DNA from: Lachnospiraceae bacterium oral taxon 096 | GTDB taxonomy: Bacteria > Bacillota > Clostridia > Lachnospirales > Lachnospiraceae | NCBI GenBank assembly: GCA_018141845.1 | Contig: CP073340.1 | Coordinates: 1,575,001-1,639,000 of the forward strand | DNA: 64,000 nt | Reading direction: 5' to 3' | Shown: piece by piece, positions 41,870 to 50,652 of the stretch | Layout of the letters: each line of letters opens with the position of its first letter | How positions within the stretch are numbered: position 1 is the first letter of the stretch | Program-made: the position numbers and the translations under genes | The notes under the pieces: model-generated | The model's input: only the letters and a program-made list of their open reading frames with translations | Databases searched by the model: none | What the model was told of the DNA's origin: nothing

Positions 41870-42508
41870 ATGATGAGGAAAAAGGTAAGAACATTGTCAA
41901 TACTTAGTTTAATCGCAATGGTTAGTTTTTCAATGACAAGCTACGCTGGAACATGGAAACAGGATGCAGGAGGCTGGCATTGGCAACAAAAAAATGGAGG
42001 ATACGCCAGGGGCTGTTGGAAGAATATCAACAGTAAGTGGTATTACTTCCATTCAAGTAGCTACATGGCCAAGAGTGAATGGATCAATAATTACTATGTT
42101 GGTCCAGATGGTGCAATGTATACGCAGAGTTTGACGCCCGACGGCTATATGGTCGATGCACAGGGCAAGTGGATACAGGGCTATTATTGTAAGAACTTGA
42201 CGGAACGCTATAATCCAAGTATGGCTTGGTGCAATATAAAGGATATAAAAAGTATTTCCGATGGCTATGAGGCAGTGGTGGAGGTTGTTGGTGGAGCTGA
42301 CAATACCAATACAGCCAATCCCTATAAGACCATTATTCGCATTAGAAAAGATGCGATTGTCCATTGGCAGGGAGAAAAGGAAAAGACAATGTCGATGGAG
42401 GGCTATGTCCATCAGCAAAAAAAGACAACGAAAATTCTTCGCTTTGACAATGCAACAATGGATAAAAGAGGATATGTCCATACTTTTTTTGACGGAATGT
42501 ATGACTAA
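41870..42508 (+). CDS. Small secreted protein with cell-wall-binding repeats
   Basis: 212 residues from ATG 41870 (or ATG 41873), with GGGGGTGG just upstream; the longer frame from 41774 would run through the terminator and promoter. Signal peptide residues 1-26 (MRKKVRTLSILSLIAMV, cleavage after SYA). Residues about 28-105 hold wall-binding repeats (GGWHWQQKNGGYARG, SKWYYFHSSSYM, YYVGPDGAMYTQ) and the motif TPDGYMVDAQGKW shared with the giant surface proteins. The rest (110-212) is an unidentified beta-rich domain. It probably attaches that domain to the wall. Confidence 0.85.
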   Translation: MMRKKVRTLSILSLIAMVSFSMTSYAGTWKQDAGGWHWQQKNGGYARGCWKNINSKWYYFHSSSYMAKSEWINNYYVGPDGAMYTQSLTPDGYMVDAQGKWIQGYYCKNLTERYNPSMAWCNIKDIKSISDGYEAVVEVVGGADNTNTANPYKTIIRIRKDAIVHWQGEKEKTMSMEGYVHQQKKTTKILRFDNATMDKRGYVHTFFDGMYD

Positions 42509-42530
42509 ATTGTAGATGAATGGGGGAAAT

Positions 42531-44201
42531 ATGGAAGAAAAGATAAAGTATAGAATTGGATTTTTGGTTCTATGTTTGGCACTTTTATTTTTTATTGCTT
42601 TGCAATATCTTGATGTTTTGAGTGGGGCAATGGTCAGCAAAGATTCTTGGCTAAAGAAGAATTATTTATTCCTTGCCGTGGGAGTGATGGTTGTTTTTGG
42701 CGGATTTGGTGCATGGTTACTCAAAGAAGGAGAGAAAAGACTTTGGGTAATCTATGCACCACTTGTGTTGATTTTGGGGATCTTTTATCTTTTTGTCTTG
42801 CCACCACTTTCTGCACCTGATGAAATTAGTCACTATATTAGTGCTTATCAGTTGTCCAATCGCTTGATGGGAAAGCAGGCGACCTATCAAGATGGTCATG
42901 TTTTGATTCGTGCACAGGATTTATTTTTGGAGGATGTGCAGGGCGACTATGAATTTAAGGACAAAATTGGAACATTAGAAAAGCCGCTGGACAAGGAAAA
43001 TAAAGAAAAGGAATCGGTGGTTTTATCCAGAGTGCTCGATGAGGGGGCGTATCGCTTAATTCATCAAGTTGGTCTTTCGGGGCGTGGCAATGCAGACACC
43101 AAGGACTTGCCAGAAGATGCCCTTGCACTCTCTCAATTTCCACCTGTGATCACTACGCCGATTGCCTATTTTCCACAGGCTTTAGGAATTAGTTTGGCAA
43201 GAATTGGCAATATGAATAGTCTTGGGCTTGCCTATATGGGAAGGTTTTTTAATTTGCTCTTTTTTGTCTTCATTACAACATTGACTATAAAGATTTTACC
43301 TGTATATAAAGAGATCTATTTTGGAGTCAATTTGCTTCCTATGGTGTTGCATTTGGCAGCTTCTTTTTCCTATGATGCTTACATTTTATCGCTCTGGGGG
43401 CTGTATATTGCGATCTGTCTTTGGTTGGCCTTAGAAAAAGAGAAAGTCAGTGTAAAAGATGTCGCCCTTTTGGCCATTATTGTGGCTCTTGCAGGTCCAT
43501 GCAAGATGGTCTATGCTCCACTAATGGGGGTTGCTCTTTTTATTCCTGTAAAAAAATTTGGGGGAATAAAAAAGATGCTACTGGCTGGAGGAGTGGTCTT
43601 TTTGTTTTGGGCTGTGGCAATGTATTTGGTCAATCACCAAGTGATTACCAATTATGCAGTGGAAACACAAAGTTATGTCGGTTGGGCAAAGGAAGAGGGG
43701 TATTCCTTACAATATTCTTTGCATCATCCATTTCAGACGCTAAAGGTCTTTTACCAAAGCTGGGTGAGTCAGGGCGATTTTTATCACCGCACAATGATTG
43801 GTGGCTACCTTGGAAATATGGACCCTATCTTAGACATTCCCTATATTGTTGTTCTTGGATTTAGTGCTTGTCTTTTGGTTCTTGGACTGCGCCAGAGTGA
43901 GGAGAAGATGGTCTTTTCAAAGAGGAATCGAATCTGGATATTTTTGATGGTGGGAATGTGCATTTTTTTGGTTCAATTTTCGATGCTGATTGCTTGGACA
44001 CCGATTAGTTCAAAGTATATTCAGGGGGTTCAGGGAAGATATTTTCTTCCTTGTTTGCCACTGATTTTGATGGCATTAAAAAACAAAAAAGTAATATTAC
44101 AAAAGTGTTACAAAAATATTGTGTTAGTATTAATGCTATTTGGGAATTGCTACGCATTATGCCGTATTTTCAGTATTGTCTGTTTAAGGATATCGAACTA
44201 A
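42531..44201 (+). CDS. DUF2142 polytopic membrane protein
   Basis: 556 residues from ATG 42531, preceded by GGGGG at 42522-42526 (ATG 42516 is in frame but less well placed). About ten to twelve hydrophobic segments; the conserved DUF2142 extracellular motif is PPLSAPDEISHYISAYQLSNRL after the second or third helix, followed by a large soluble loop (about 125-215). These proteins resemble membrane glycosyltransferases of the ArnT/PMT type by layout, which suggests transfer of sugar or lipid-linked glycan, but the activity is not shown. It lies between a wall-binding protein and a secreted glycosidase-like protein. Confidence 0.85.
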   Translation: MEEKIKYRIGFLVLCLALLFFIALQYLDVLSGAMVSKDSWLKKNYLFLAVGVMVVFGGFGAWLLKEGEKRLWVIYAPLVLILGIFYLFVLPPLSAPDEISHYISAYQLSNRLMGKQATYQDGHVLIRAQDLFLEDVQGDYEFKDKIGTLEKPLDKENKEKESVVLSRVLDEGAYRLIHQVGLSGRGNADTKDLPEDALALSQFPPVITTPIAYFPQALGISLARIGNMNSLGLAYMGRFFNLLFFVFITTLTIKILPVYKEIYFGVNLLPMVLHLAASFSYDAYILSLWGLYIAICLWLALEKEKVSVKDVALLAIIVALAGPCKMVYAPLMGVALFIPVKKFGGIKKMLLAGGVVFLFWAVAMYLVNHQVITNYAVETQSYVGWAKEEGYSLQYSLHHPFQTLKVFYQSWVSQGDFYHRTMIGGYLGNMDPILDIPYIVVLGFSACLLVLGLRQSEEKMVFSKRNRIWIFLMVGMCIFLVQFSMLIAWTPISSKYIQGVQGRYFLPCLPLILMALKNKKVILQKCYKNIVLVLMLFGNCYALCRIFSIVCLRISN

Positions 44202-44231
44202 AACTGTTTGTAAATTGTCATAGAATTGTAA

Positions 44232-44260
44232 TTGTATATCTGCTACGAATGGAGTATGAT
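44232..44260 (+). promoter_or_regulatory. Candidate promoter of the DUF5722 gene
   Basis: TTGTAT at 44232-44237 and TATGAT at 44255-44260 with 17-base spacing, 38 bases upstream of the start codon. Confidence 0.5.
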
Positions 44261-44298
44261 ACTAAGGAAACTAGTTGGATAAAGGTGGGAGGCAAATC

Positions 44299-45993
44299 AT
44301 GAAGAAATTGAATTTAGTAAAAAAAGTCTCTGCTTTTATGTTGTCAGCAGCAATGCTCTTTGGTGTAGGCTATGCCGTCAGTGGATTTTCGTCATTGACA
44401 AGTTATGCAGCAGAAATTCAGGCAAAAGCATCCATTCAATCAGCTCTTGTTACAGCAGATAAGCAGAATATCCAGATTAAGGCGACGACATCGGGAGATA
44501 TGACGGGCACAGATGGGCAGTTTTATCTCTTTGAGACGCAGTCTTATCGTCAGAGCTTAGATGGAAGGTCAGACTACTTGGCAAAGATTTCCACAGGAAG
44601 TTCTACAACCAATATTCCTCTCAACAGAGGAAAAGCAGATGATCGCCTCTACAGTAGTTTTGTCGTTGCTGTGTACGATGGTTCAAAGTACATTCCAGTG
44701 AGTGAAGTTCACTATGTGACAAACCCTGAAGTGGTTGCACCAAATCAGGTTGCGTTTAATCAGCCATTGACTAAAAAGGGATTAAACATTGAGATCAATA
44801 TGCTCGGTGATGCATTTGAGCTTGGTGTAAAGCATGTGGCAACCAATATCACATTTGACCAGATTATGGGTCAAGGAATTGACTTTACTTATGATGGAAA
44901 GACCTATCACTTTAATAAGTCGGTGATTGAGCAATATGATAAGACCATTTCTGCTCTTTCGGGAAAGGGAATGACCGTTACCGCCATCTTATTAAATGGG
45001 TACAATGCCAATGAGCCGGATTTGTTCCAGCCAGGAACACAAAAGACGGACAAGGCAGCCTACTATCTGTTTAATGCAGAGACAGAGGCAGGATTTGAAA
45101 AGACGAGAGCCATTGCCGCATTTCTTGCACAGCGCTACAATGGAAGCAATGCCAGCCAAGGCAAGGTTTCCAACTGGATTATTGGAAATGAGATTAATAA
45201 TCAATATTGGAACTATGTTGGACCAAAGGATCTGACAGCCTATGTGCGCAGCTATGAAAAGGCCTTTCGACTTTTCTACACAGCCATTAAGAGCACAAGT
45301 GCCAATGACCGTGTGTACTATTCTCTCGATTACAACTGGAACAATCCAGAGGAGAAGAATGGTCAGACAAAGTATGGCGGCAAGGAGATTGTCGATTCCT
45401 TTAATTCTCAGGTAATGGCCAAGGGAGACATTGCGTGGGGATTATCCTATCACCCATATCCATTCCCAATGACTGAGCCGGAATTTTGGGATGATGTAAA
45501 GACTGGAAAGTTTAGCAATGATGAGAATTCCCAGGTGATCAACTTTGCAAACTTAGGTACTTTGACTGACTATTTCAAAAAGAGTGCACTTTCAGCACCA
45601 GATGGAAAACCAAGACATATTATTCTTACCGAGCAGGGATTTACAGCGACATCGGCAACTAGAGGAGATGTTGAGCAATTGCAGGCAGCAGCTTATGCCT
45701 ACAGCTATTATCTTGTTGATTCCAATCCGCTAATTGATGCTTATATTTTGAGCCGTCAAGTGGATGCACCTGTGGAAGTAAGAAGTGGACTTTCCTTTGG
45801 TCTTTGGAAATGTGATATGAGCAAGGGAGATCAGATTGTAGCCACACAGAGAAGAAAGATTTGGGCCGTATTTAAGAATATTGATAAGAAGTCAGAGACG
45901 CTTGAAAATACAGCATTTGCAAAGTCACTGATTGGTATTCAAAAGTGGTCTGATGTCGTTCCAAACTTTAAGTGGAGAGCATTAGAAAAATAA
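44299..45993 (+). CDS. Secreted DUF5722 protein, putative glycoside hydrolase
   Basis: 564 residues from ATG 44299 with GGGAGG at 44287-44292. Signal peptide residues 1-37 (MKKLNLVKKVSAFMLSAAML, cleavage after SYA). An N-terminal beta domain (40-150) is followed by a TIM-barrel-like domain (about 160-540). Two Glu residues sit in the places expected for a clan GH-A retaining hydrolase: Glu298 in WIIGNEIN and Glu445 in IILTEQGF. Aromatic/His segments such as LSYHPYPFP line the putative active site. The substrate is unknown; its neighbours suggest cell-surface glycan. No anchor is present, so it is probably released or loosely attached. Confidence 0.8.
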   Translation: MKKLNLVKKVSAFMLSAAMLFGVGYAVSGFSSLTSYAAEIQAKASIQSALVTADKQNIQIKATTSGDMTGTDGQFYLFETQSYRQSLDGRSDYLAKISTGSSTTNIPLNRGKADDRLYSSFVVAVYDGSKYIPVSEVHYVTNPEVVAPNQVAFNQPLTKKGLNIEINMLGDAFELGVKHVATNITFDQIMGQGIDFTYDGKTYHFNKSVIEQYDKTISALSGKGMTVTAILLNGYNANEPDLFQPGTQKTDKAAYYLFNAETEAGFEKTRAIAAFLAQRYNGSNASQGKVSNWIIGNEINNQYWNYVGPKDLTAYVRSYEKAFRLFYTAIKSTSANDRVYYSLDYNWNNPEEKNGQTKYGGKEIVDSFNSQVMAKGDIAWGLSYHPYPFPMTEPEFWDDVKTGKFSNDENSQVINFANLGTLTDYFKKSALSAPDGKPRHIILTEQGFTATSATRGDVEQLQAAAYAYSYYLVDSNPLIDAYILSRQVDAPVEVRSGLSFGLWKCDMSKGDQIVATQRRKIWAVFKNIDKKSETLENTAFAKSLIGIQKWSDVVPNFKWRALEK

Positions 45994-46006
45994 GAAGATG
46001 ATCAAT

Positions 46007-46046
46007 GAATGGGCGATGGAGTAGACATCGCCCATTCAGTTTATTT
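46007..46046 (+). terminator. Terminator after the DUF5722 gene
   Basis: The perfect 11-base arms AATGGGCGATG (46008-46018) and CATCGCCCATT (46026-46036) are followed by a T-rich stretch. Confidence 0.75.
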
Positions 46047-46057
46047 ATGAGATAAAG

Positions 46058-46100
46058 CAAAAGGGAGCTTTCAAGTATAAAACTTGAAAACTCCCTCTTT
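46058..46100 (-). terminator. Terminator of rpmB (minus strand), possibly bidirectional
   Basis: The arms around 46062-46074 and 46082-46096 (AGGGAG and TTTCAAGT against ACTTGAAA and CTCCCT, each side with a one-base bulge) are followed on the minus strand by TTTTGCTTT. Placement between convergent genes fits. Confidence 0.75.
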
Positions 46101-46122
46101 ATTTAAGTTCCATCTTTATCTA

Positions 46123-46311
46123 TTAAGCACGCTCAACAAGACCTGAACGTAATGCTGAGGTAGAAACCCAAACTCTCTTGGTATTTCCGCCAGCAGTCTT
46201 AATTCTGACCTTCTTAAGGTTTGGCTTCCACATCTTGTTACCACGTCTGTGAGAGTGGCTGACAGTATTACCAAATAGAACAGACTTTCCAGTTACTGAA
46301 CACTTTGCCAT
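46123..46311 (-). CDS. rpmB: 50S ribosomal protein L28
   Basis: 62 residues. It starts MAKCSVTGKSVLFGNTVSHS and carries the conserved RRGNKMWKPNLKKVRI and WVSTSALRSG. AAGGAGG on the minus strand (46328-46322) gives the start. It is a single-gene unit facing away from asp23, as in many Firmicutes. Confidence 0.97.
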   Translation of the reverse strand: MAKCSVTGKSVLFGNTVSHSHRRGNKMWKPNLKKVRIKTAGGNTKRVWVSTSALRSGLVERA

Positions 46312-46449
46312 AAACGATTACACCTCCTTAAATGCGCTCGGATTCGGATTCAAAAAATCCATAACAAAGCTATGATAACAGAAAGAGCAAGTTTTTGCAA
46401 GCAAAAAATCATTTCCGTAGATAGAAGATGTGTGGCAGAGGATGAGCTA

Positions 46450-46477
46450 TTGCAAAAAGCATAAAATATAGTATAAT
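46450..46477 (+). promoter_or_regulatory. Promoter of the asp23-yloV-recG operon
   Basis: TTGCAA at 46450-46455 and a perfect TATAAT at 46472-46477 with 16-base spacing, 56 bases upstream of the start codon. Confidence 0.7.
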
Positions 46478-46533
46478 AGATAGTGCACAATCAATTTTTA
46501 TCTCTGCACATCTATGGCAGGGAAGGAGCAGAT

Positions 46534-46893
46534 ATGGACAATGGAGTATTGAATAACACATTGGGCGATGTGATGATTAGCCCAGATGTGATTGCGTTAT
46601 ACGCTGGATTGCAGGCGGTGGAGTGCTTTGGCATTGTGGGAATGGCTGCAATTAGTGTTCGAGACGGATTGGTGAAATTGTTAAAGAGAGAAAGTCTTAC
46701 CAAGGGGGTAAAGGTTTCGATCAAAGACAATCAGCTAAGTATTGATTTTCATGTGATTATTGCCTATGGGGTAAATATTCATGCGGTATCCGATAATTTA
46801 ATTGAAAATGTAAAGTATCGTGTGGAGTTATTTACAGGAATGAAAGTAGAACAGGTCAATATCTTCGTGGAAGGCGTCAGAGTAATCGATTAA
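46534..46893 (+). CDS. Asp23/Gls24-family envelope stress protein (YloU type)
   Basis: 119 residues from ATG 46534 with AAGGAG at 46523-46528. The family core is ISPDVIALYAGLQAVECFGIVGMA, followed by GVKVSIKDNQLSIDFHVIIAYGVNI and the helix RVELFTGMKVEQVNIFVEGV. The YloU-type member always found next to yloV probably forms a complex with it or with the envelope; the role is not settled. Confidence 0.9.
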   Translation: MDNGVLNNTLGDVMISPDVIALYAGLQAVECFGIVGMAAISVRDGLVKLLKRESLTKGVKVSIKDNQLSIDFHVIIAYGVNIHAVSDNLIENVKYRVELFTGMKVEQVNIFVEGVRVID

Positions 46894-46905
46894 GGAGGGA
46901 AATCT

Positions 46906-48579
46906 GTGGAACAGATAGATGTAGTGCTTCTAAAGCGGGCGTTTTTATCGGCAGCCCAAAACTTAGAGGCAAAAAAGGACTGGATCAATGAATTAAATGT
47001 ATTTCCCGTGCCCGATGGAGATACGGGAACAAATATGACCATGACCATTCTTGAAGCTGCAAAGGCTGTGGCTGCTGCAGATAATGATATGACAGCAGTA
47101 GCTAGAGCGATTGCTTCGGGTTCACTGCGAGGAGCAAGGGGAAATTCGGGTGTAATTTTGTCACAGCTTTTGCGTGGCTTTACCAAGGTCATTCAAGATG
47201 CAAAGCAAATTGATGTGATGTTATTGGCTGCTGCAATGGAAAGGGCGACGGAGACAGCCTATCATGCTGTGATGAAGCCAAAAGAGGGAACAATTTTGAC
47301 TGTGGCCAAGGCAATGAGTGAGAGAGCCATTGAGCTTGCACAAGAAAGCGATGACATTGTCGAGTTTTGTGCACAGGTGATGAACCGAGGAGATGAGGTA
47401 TTGGCTCAGACACCACAGATGCTTCCTGTCCTCAAGCAGGCAGGAGTTGTAGATTCTGGTGGTCAGGGATTGATGGAAGTAGTCAGGGGAGCGTTTTATG
47501 CTCTCAGTGGAAAAGAAGTTTCTGCGGACTTTTTAAAGGAAAAGTCAATAGTGGTCAAAGAGAATGCAGAAAATGTGGACACCGCTCATCTTTCCACTTC
47601 AGATATTCACTTTGGCTATTGTACAGAATTTATTATTCATCTGAATAAACCAATGCCTTTAGAGGAGGAGGATCAATTGAAGGACTTTTTGTCTTCGATT
47701 GGTGATTCTATCGTGTGTGTGGCCGATGAAGATGTGGTCAAAATTCATGTGCACACCAATGATCCAGGGCTTGCCCTTCAAAGGGCATTGACTTATGGTG
47801 CACTCTCAAGAATTAAAATTGACAACATGAGACAGGAACATCATGAGCGACTCATTAAGGACGCACAGCGTGTGGCGATGGAGCAAAAAAAGGCGGATGA
47901 AGAGAGAAGAAAGCCGAGGAAAAAATATGGCTGTATCAGCGTCTGTGCGGGTTCAGGATTAAGTGAAATTTTTAAGGGAATTGGGGTTGACGAGGTGATT
48001 GAAGGCGGTCAGACCATGAACCCAAGCACGGAAGATATCTTGCAGGCCATTGAAAAAGTCAATGCAGATCATATTTTTATTTTTCCAAATAATAAAAATA
48101 TTATTCTTGCAGCAAAACAGGCAGCAGAGGTTGTTCAGGACAAAAAGGTCTATGTGGTGGAGACAAAGACTATTCCACAGGGAATTACCGCAATGCTTGG
48201 ATTTATGCCAGAGAGTGAACCGGAAGAAAATCTAGAGGAAATGACTCAGCAGATGAAGACCATTTCTAGCTTGCAAGTGACCTATGCAGTGCGAGATACC
48301 AGCATTGACGGAGTTCAAATCCACAAGGGGGATGTGATGGCCCTTGGCGATCAGGGCATACTCAGTGCAGGTGAGGAAATCAATACCGTTATTCTTGAGG
48401 CATTAAAGACAGTTGTTACACAAGATAGTGAGCTGTTGAGCATTTACTATGGGGAGGATAGGAAAGAAGATGAGGCAAAAGCTTTATCTAGTGAGATTCA
48501 AAAGGCATATCCATCCCTAGAGGTAGAACTTCACCTGGGAAATCAGCCAGTCTATTACTATATTATTTCGGTGGAATAA
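46906..48579 (+). CDS. DAK2-domain fatty-acid kinase-like protein (YloV/FakA type)
   Basis: 557 residues from GTG 46906 with AAGGAGGG just upstream. The N-terminal DhaL/DAK2 domain has the magnesium/nucleotide motif NVFPVPDGDTGTNMTMT and GSLRGARGNSGVILSQLL. The middle and C-terminal EDD/DegV-like part includes HTNDPGLALQ and FPNNKNIILAAKQAAEV. Homologues phosphorylate fatty acids bound to a FakB partner so that they can enter phospholipid synthesis; no FakB gene is in the window. Confidence 0.9.
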   Translation: MEQIDVVLLKRAFLSAAQNLEAKKDWINELNVFPVPDGDTGTNMTMTILEAAKAVAAADNDMTAVARAIASGSLRGARGNSGVILSQLLRGFTKVIQDAKQIDVMLLAAAMERATETAYHAVMKPKEGTILTVAKAMSERAIELAQESDDIVEFCAQVMNRGDEVLAQTPQMLPVLKQAGVVDSGGQGLMEVVRGAFYALSGKEVSADFLKEKSIVVKENAENVDTAHLSTSDIHFGYCTEFIIHLNKPMPLEEEDQLKDFLSSIGDSIVCVADEDVVKIHVHTNDPGLALQRALTYGALSRIKIDNMRQEHHERLIKDAQRVAMEQKKADEERRKPRKKYGCISVCAGSGLSEIFKGIGVDEVIEGGQTMNPSTEDILQAIEKVNADHIFIFPNNKNIILAAKQAAEVVQDKKVYVVETKTIPQGITAMLGFMPESEPEENLEEMTQQMKTISSLQVTYAVRDTSIDGVQIHKGDVMALGDQGILSAGEEINTVILEALKTVVTQDSELLSIYYGEDRKEDEAKALSSEIQKAYPSLEVELHLGNQPVYYYIISVE

Positions 48580-48580
48580 A

Positions 48581-50635
48581 ATGCTACAAGATAAAGTGAC
48601 CAGTCTAAGGGGCGTGGGAGAAAAGACGAAAAATCTTCTCAAAAAATTGGATATTGAGACGATAGAAGATCTGCTAAGGCACTATCCGCTGCGATATGAA
48701 AAGATGGAAGAACCAGTATTTTTTCATCCGACACAGCCGGGGGAGGAAATTAGTGTCTATGCACAGATTGTCAAACCATTGAACAATCGCATCTTTGGAA
48801 AAAAGAAAGTCACAACCGCTGTGCTGGAAGATCAAACGGGGAAAAAAGTCAATGTCATTTGGTACAATGCTGTCTACTTGGCGATGACATTAAAACTATT
48901 TACTCGCCATATTTTTGTGGGAAAAGTTATAGAAAAAAATGGGGTGCTAGAGATGGAGCACCCCAACATTTATGAGGTGGATGAATATGAGAAGCTATGT
49001 TTACACCTTCAAAGTGTTTATCCATTGACTAAGGGAATAACAAGTGGAGCAATGGCCAAGTTTGTGGCCGCAGCCTTGGGGCAAAGTGAGGATATGAACG
49101 AATTTTTGCCCGAAGCAATTCGGCAGAAGTTTTTACTCTGTGGTCTCAAAAAGGCTGTGGAAAAAATCCATTTTCCAAGAGATTTTTCTGAAGTGGTTAT
49201 GGCGAGGAAGCGGCTTGCCTTTGATGAATTTTTCTTATTTTTATATTTGACAAAATTTGAGGCAAAATCAAGGAAGCATCTCCATTCTCTCTATTGCATA
49301 AAAAGATGTTCTATGCAACCATTCTTTGAAGCACTTCCCTTTGCCTTGACTTCTTCACAAAAAGAGGCAATGGAAGCTATTTTAGCTGATATGGCTTCAA
49401 ATCAGGTGATGAATCGACTTGTGCAGGGCGATGTTGGTTCAGGAAAGACGGTGATTGCCTTTGCTGCCCTCTATGCAGTTATTCAACAGGGTTATCAGGG
49501 GGCATTGATGGTTCCGACAGAAGTTTTGGCTAAACAGCATCTATTGGCATTTGAAAAGCTTTTTTCCCATATCGATGGAAATTATCGGGTAGCACTGTTG
49601 ACGGGCTCAATGACCAAAAAACAGCACGAAGAGGCCTACAAAAAAATAAAAAGTCATGAGATTGATGTTGTGATTGGGACCCATGCACTTTTACAAGATG
49701 GGGTAGAATTTGACAAACTTGCTCTTGTGATTGCGGATGAGCAGCATCGATTTGGTGTGATGCAGCGTCAAAATCTTGCACAAAAGGGGGCACAGCCTCA
49801 TATTCTGGTGATGAGTGCAACACCGATACCAAGGACTCTGGCAGTGATTTTGTATGGGGATTTGGATGTGACGCAGATTTTTGTTAAACCACAGGGGAGA
49901 TTACCAATTAAAAATGTAGTCATTGAACCAAAGGATCGAAAGAAAGCCTATGCCCATATTGCAAAGGAAGTACAAAAGGGGCATCAGGCCTATGTGATTT
50001 GTCCGATGGTCGAGGAAGGGGAGGAAAGTTCCCTTGAAAATGTGATGAATTATGGTGCGAAATTAAAAACATATTTTAATAATCGTTATTTTATAGAAAT
50101 TTTGCACGGTAAGATGCAACAAAAAGAAAAAGATGATATAATGGAACGGTTCACACATGGAAAAATTGATATTTTGGTGTCGACAACGGTCATTGAAGTT
50201 GGCGTGGATGTACCCAAGGCCACGGTGATGATGATTGAAAATGCGGAGCGATTTGGACTTGCTTCCTTGCATCAGCTTCGAGGGCGTGTGGGGAGAAGCG
50301 ATTTACAGAGCTATTGTATTTTTGTCCGAACATCAGAAAAGGAAAATGCGAAGAAGCGACTAGATGTCGTGGGAAATTCAAATGATGGTTTTTTCATTGC
50401 ATCAGAGGATCTAAGGCTGCGTGGACCAGGTGAACTCTTTGGGATTGCCCAAAGTGGAGAGTTTGTATTTGGGATTGCAGACATATACAGTGACGCAGCA
50501 GAACTTGCAATGGCACAGCAGGCCTGTGCCATGATTTTTGAAGGGTGTGTTGACTGTACACAAAAAGAGCTGTATAGTCTAAAGGAGCAGATGGAAAAGT
50601 ATAAAAAAAATTATTACAATCGGTTGAGTTTGTAG
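48581..50635 (+). CDS. recG: ATP-dependent DNA helicase RecG
   Basis: 684 residues. The N-terminal wedge domain has an OB-fold (VTTAVLEDQTGKKVNVIWYN). Walker A is GDVGSGKTVIAF, Walker B is DEQHRFGVMQR, motif III is SATPIPRTLA, and motif VI is HQLRGRVGRSDLQSY. RecG reverses stalled replication forks and processes D-loops and R-loops. It starts 1 base after the yloV stop codon. Confidence 0.96.
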   Translation: MLQDKVTSLRGVGEKTKNLLKKLDIETIEDLLRHYPLRYEKMEEPVFFHPTQPGEEISVYAQIVKPLNNRIFGKKKVTTAVLEDQTGKKVNVIWYNAVYLAMTLKLFTRHIFVGKVIEKNGVLEMEHPNIYEVDEYEKLCLHLQSVYPLTKGITSGAMAKFVAAALGQSEDMNEFLPEAIRQKFLLCGLKKAVEKIHFPRDFSEVVMARKRLAFDEFFLFLYLTKFEAKSRKHLHSLYCIKRCSMQPFFEALPFALTSSQKEAMEAILADMASNQVMNRLVQGDVGSGKTVIAFAALYAVIQQGYQGALMVPTEVLAKQHLLAFEKLFSHIDGNYRVALLTGSMTKKQHEEAYKKIKSHEIDVVIGTHALLQDGVEFDKLALVIADEQHRFGVMQRQNLAQKGAQPHILVMSATPIPRTLAVILYGDLDVTQIFVKPQGRLPIKNVVIEPKDRKKAYAHIAKEVQKGHQAYVICPMVEEGEESSLENVMNYGAKLKTYFNNRYFIEILHGKMQQKEKDDIMERFTHGKIDILVSTTVIEVGVDVPKATVMMIENAERFGLASLHQLRGRVGRSDLQSYCIFVRTSEKENAKKRLDVVGNSNDGFFIASEDLRLRGPGELFGIAQSGEFVFGIADIYSDAAELAMAQQACAMIFEGCVDCTQKELYSLKEQMEKYKKNYYNRLSL

Positions 50636-50652
50636 GGTGAGGAAAGGAAGAA

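Noticed and set aside
42053..42640. Minus-strand frame of 195 codons opposite the small wall-binding protein
   Set aside because: Antisense shadow; the plus-strand frame has a signal peptide, repeats, binding site and promoter.
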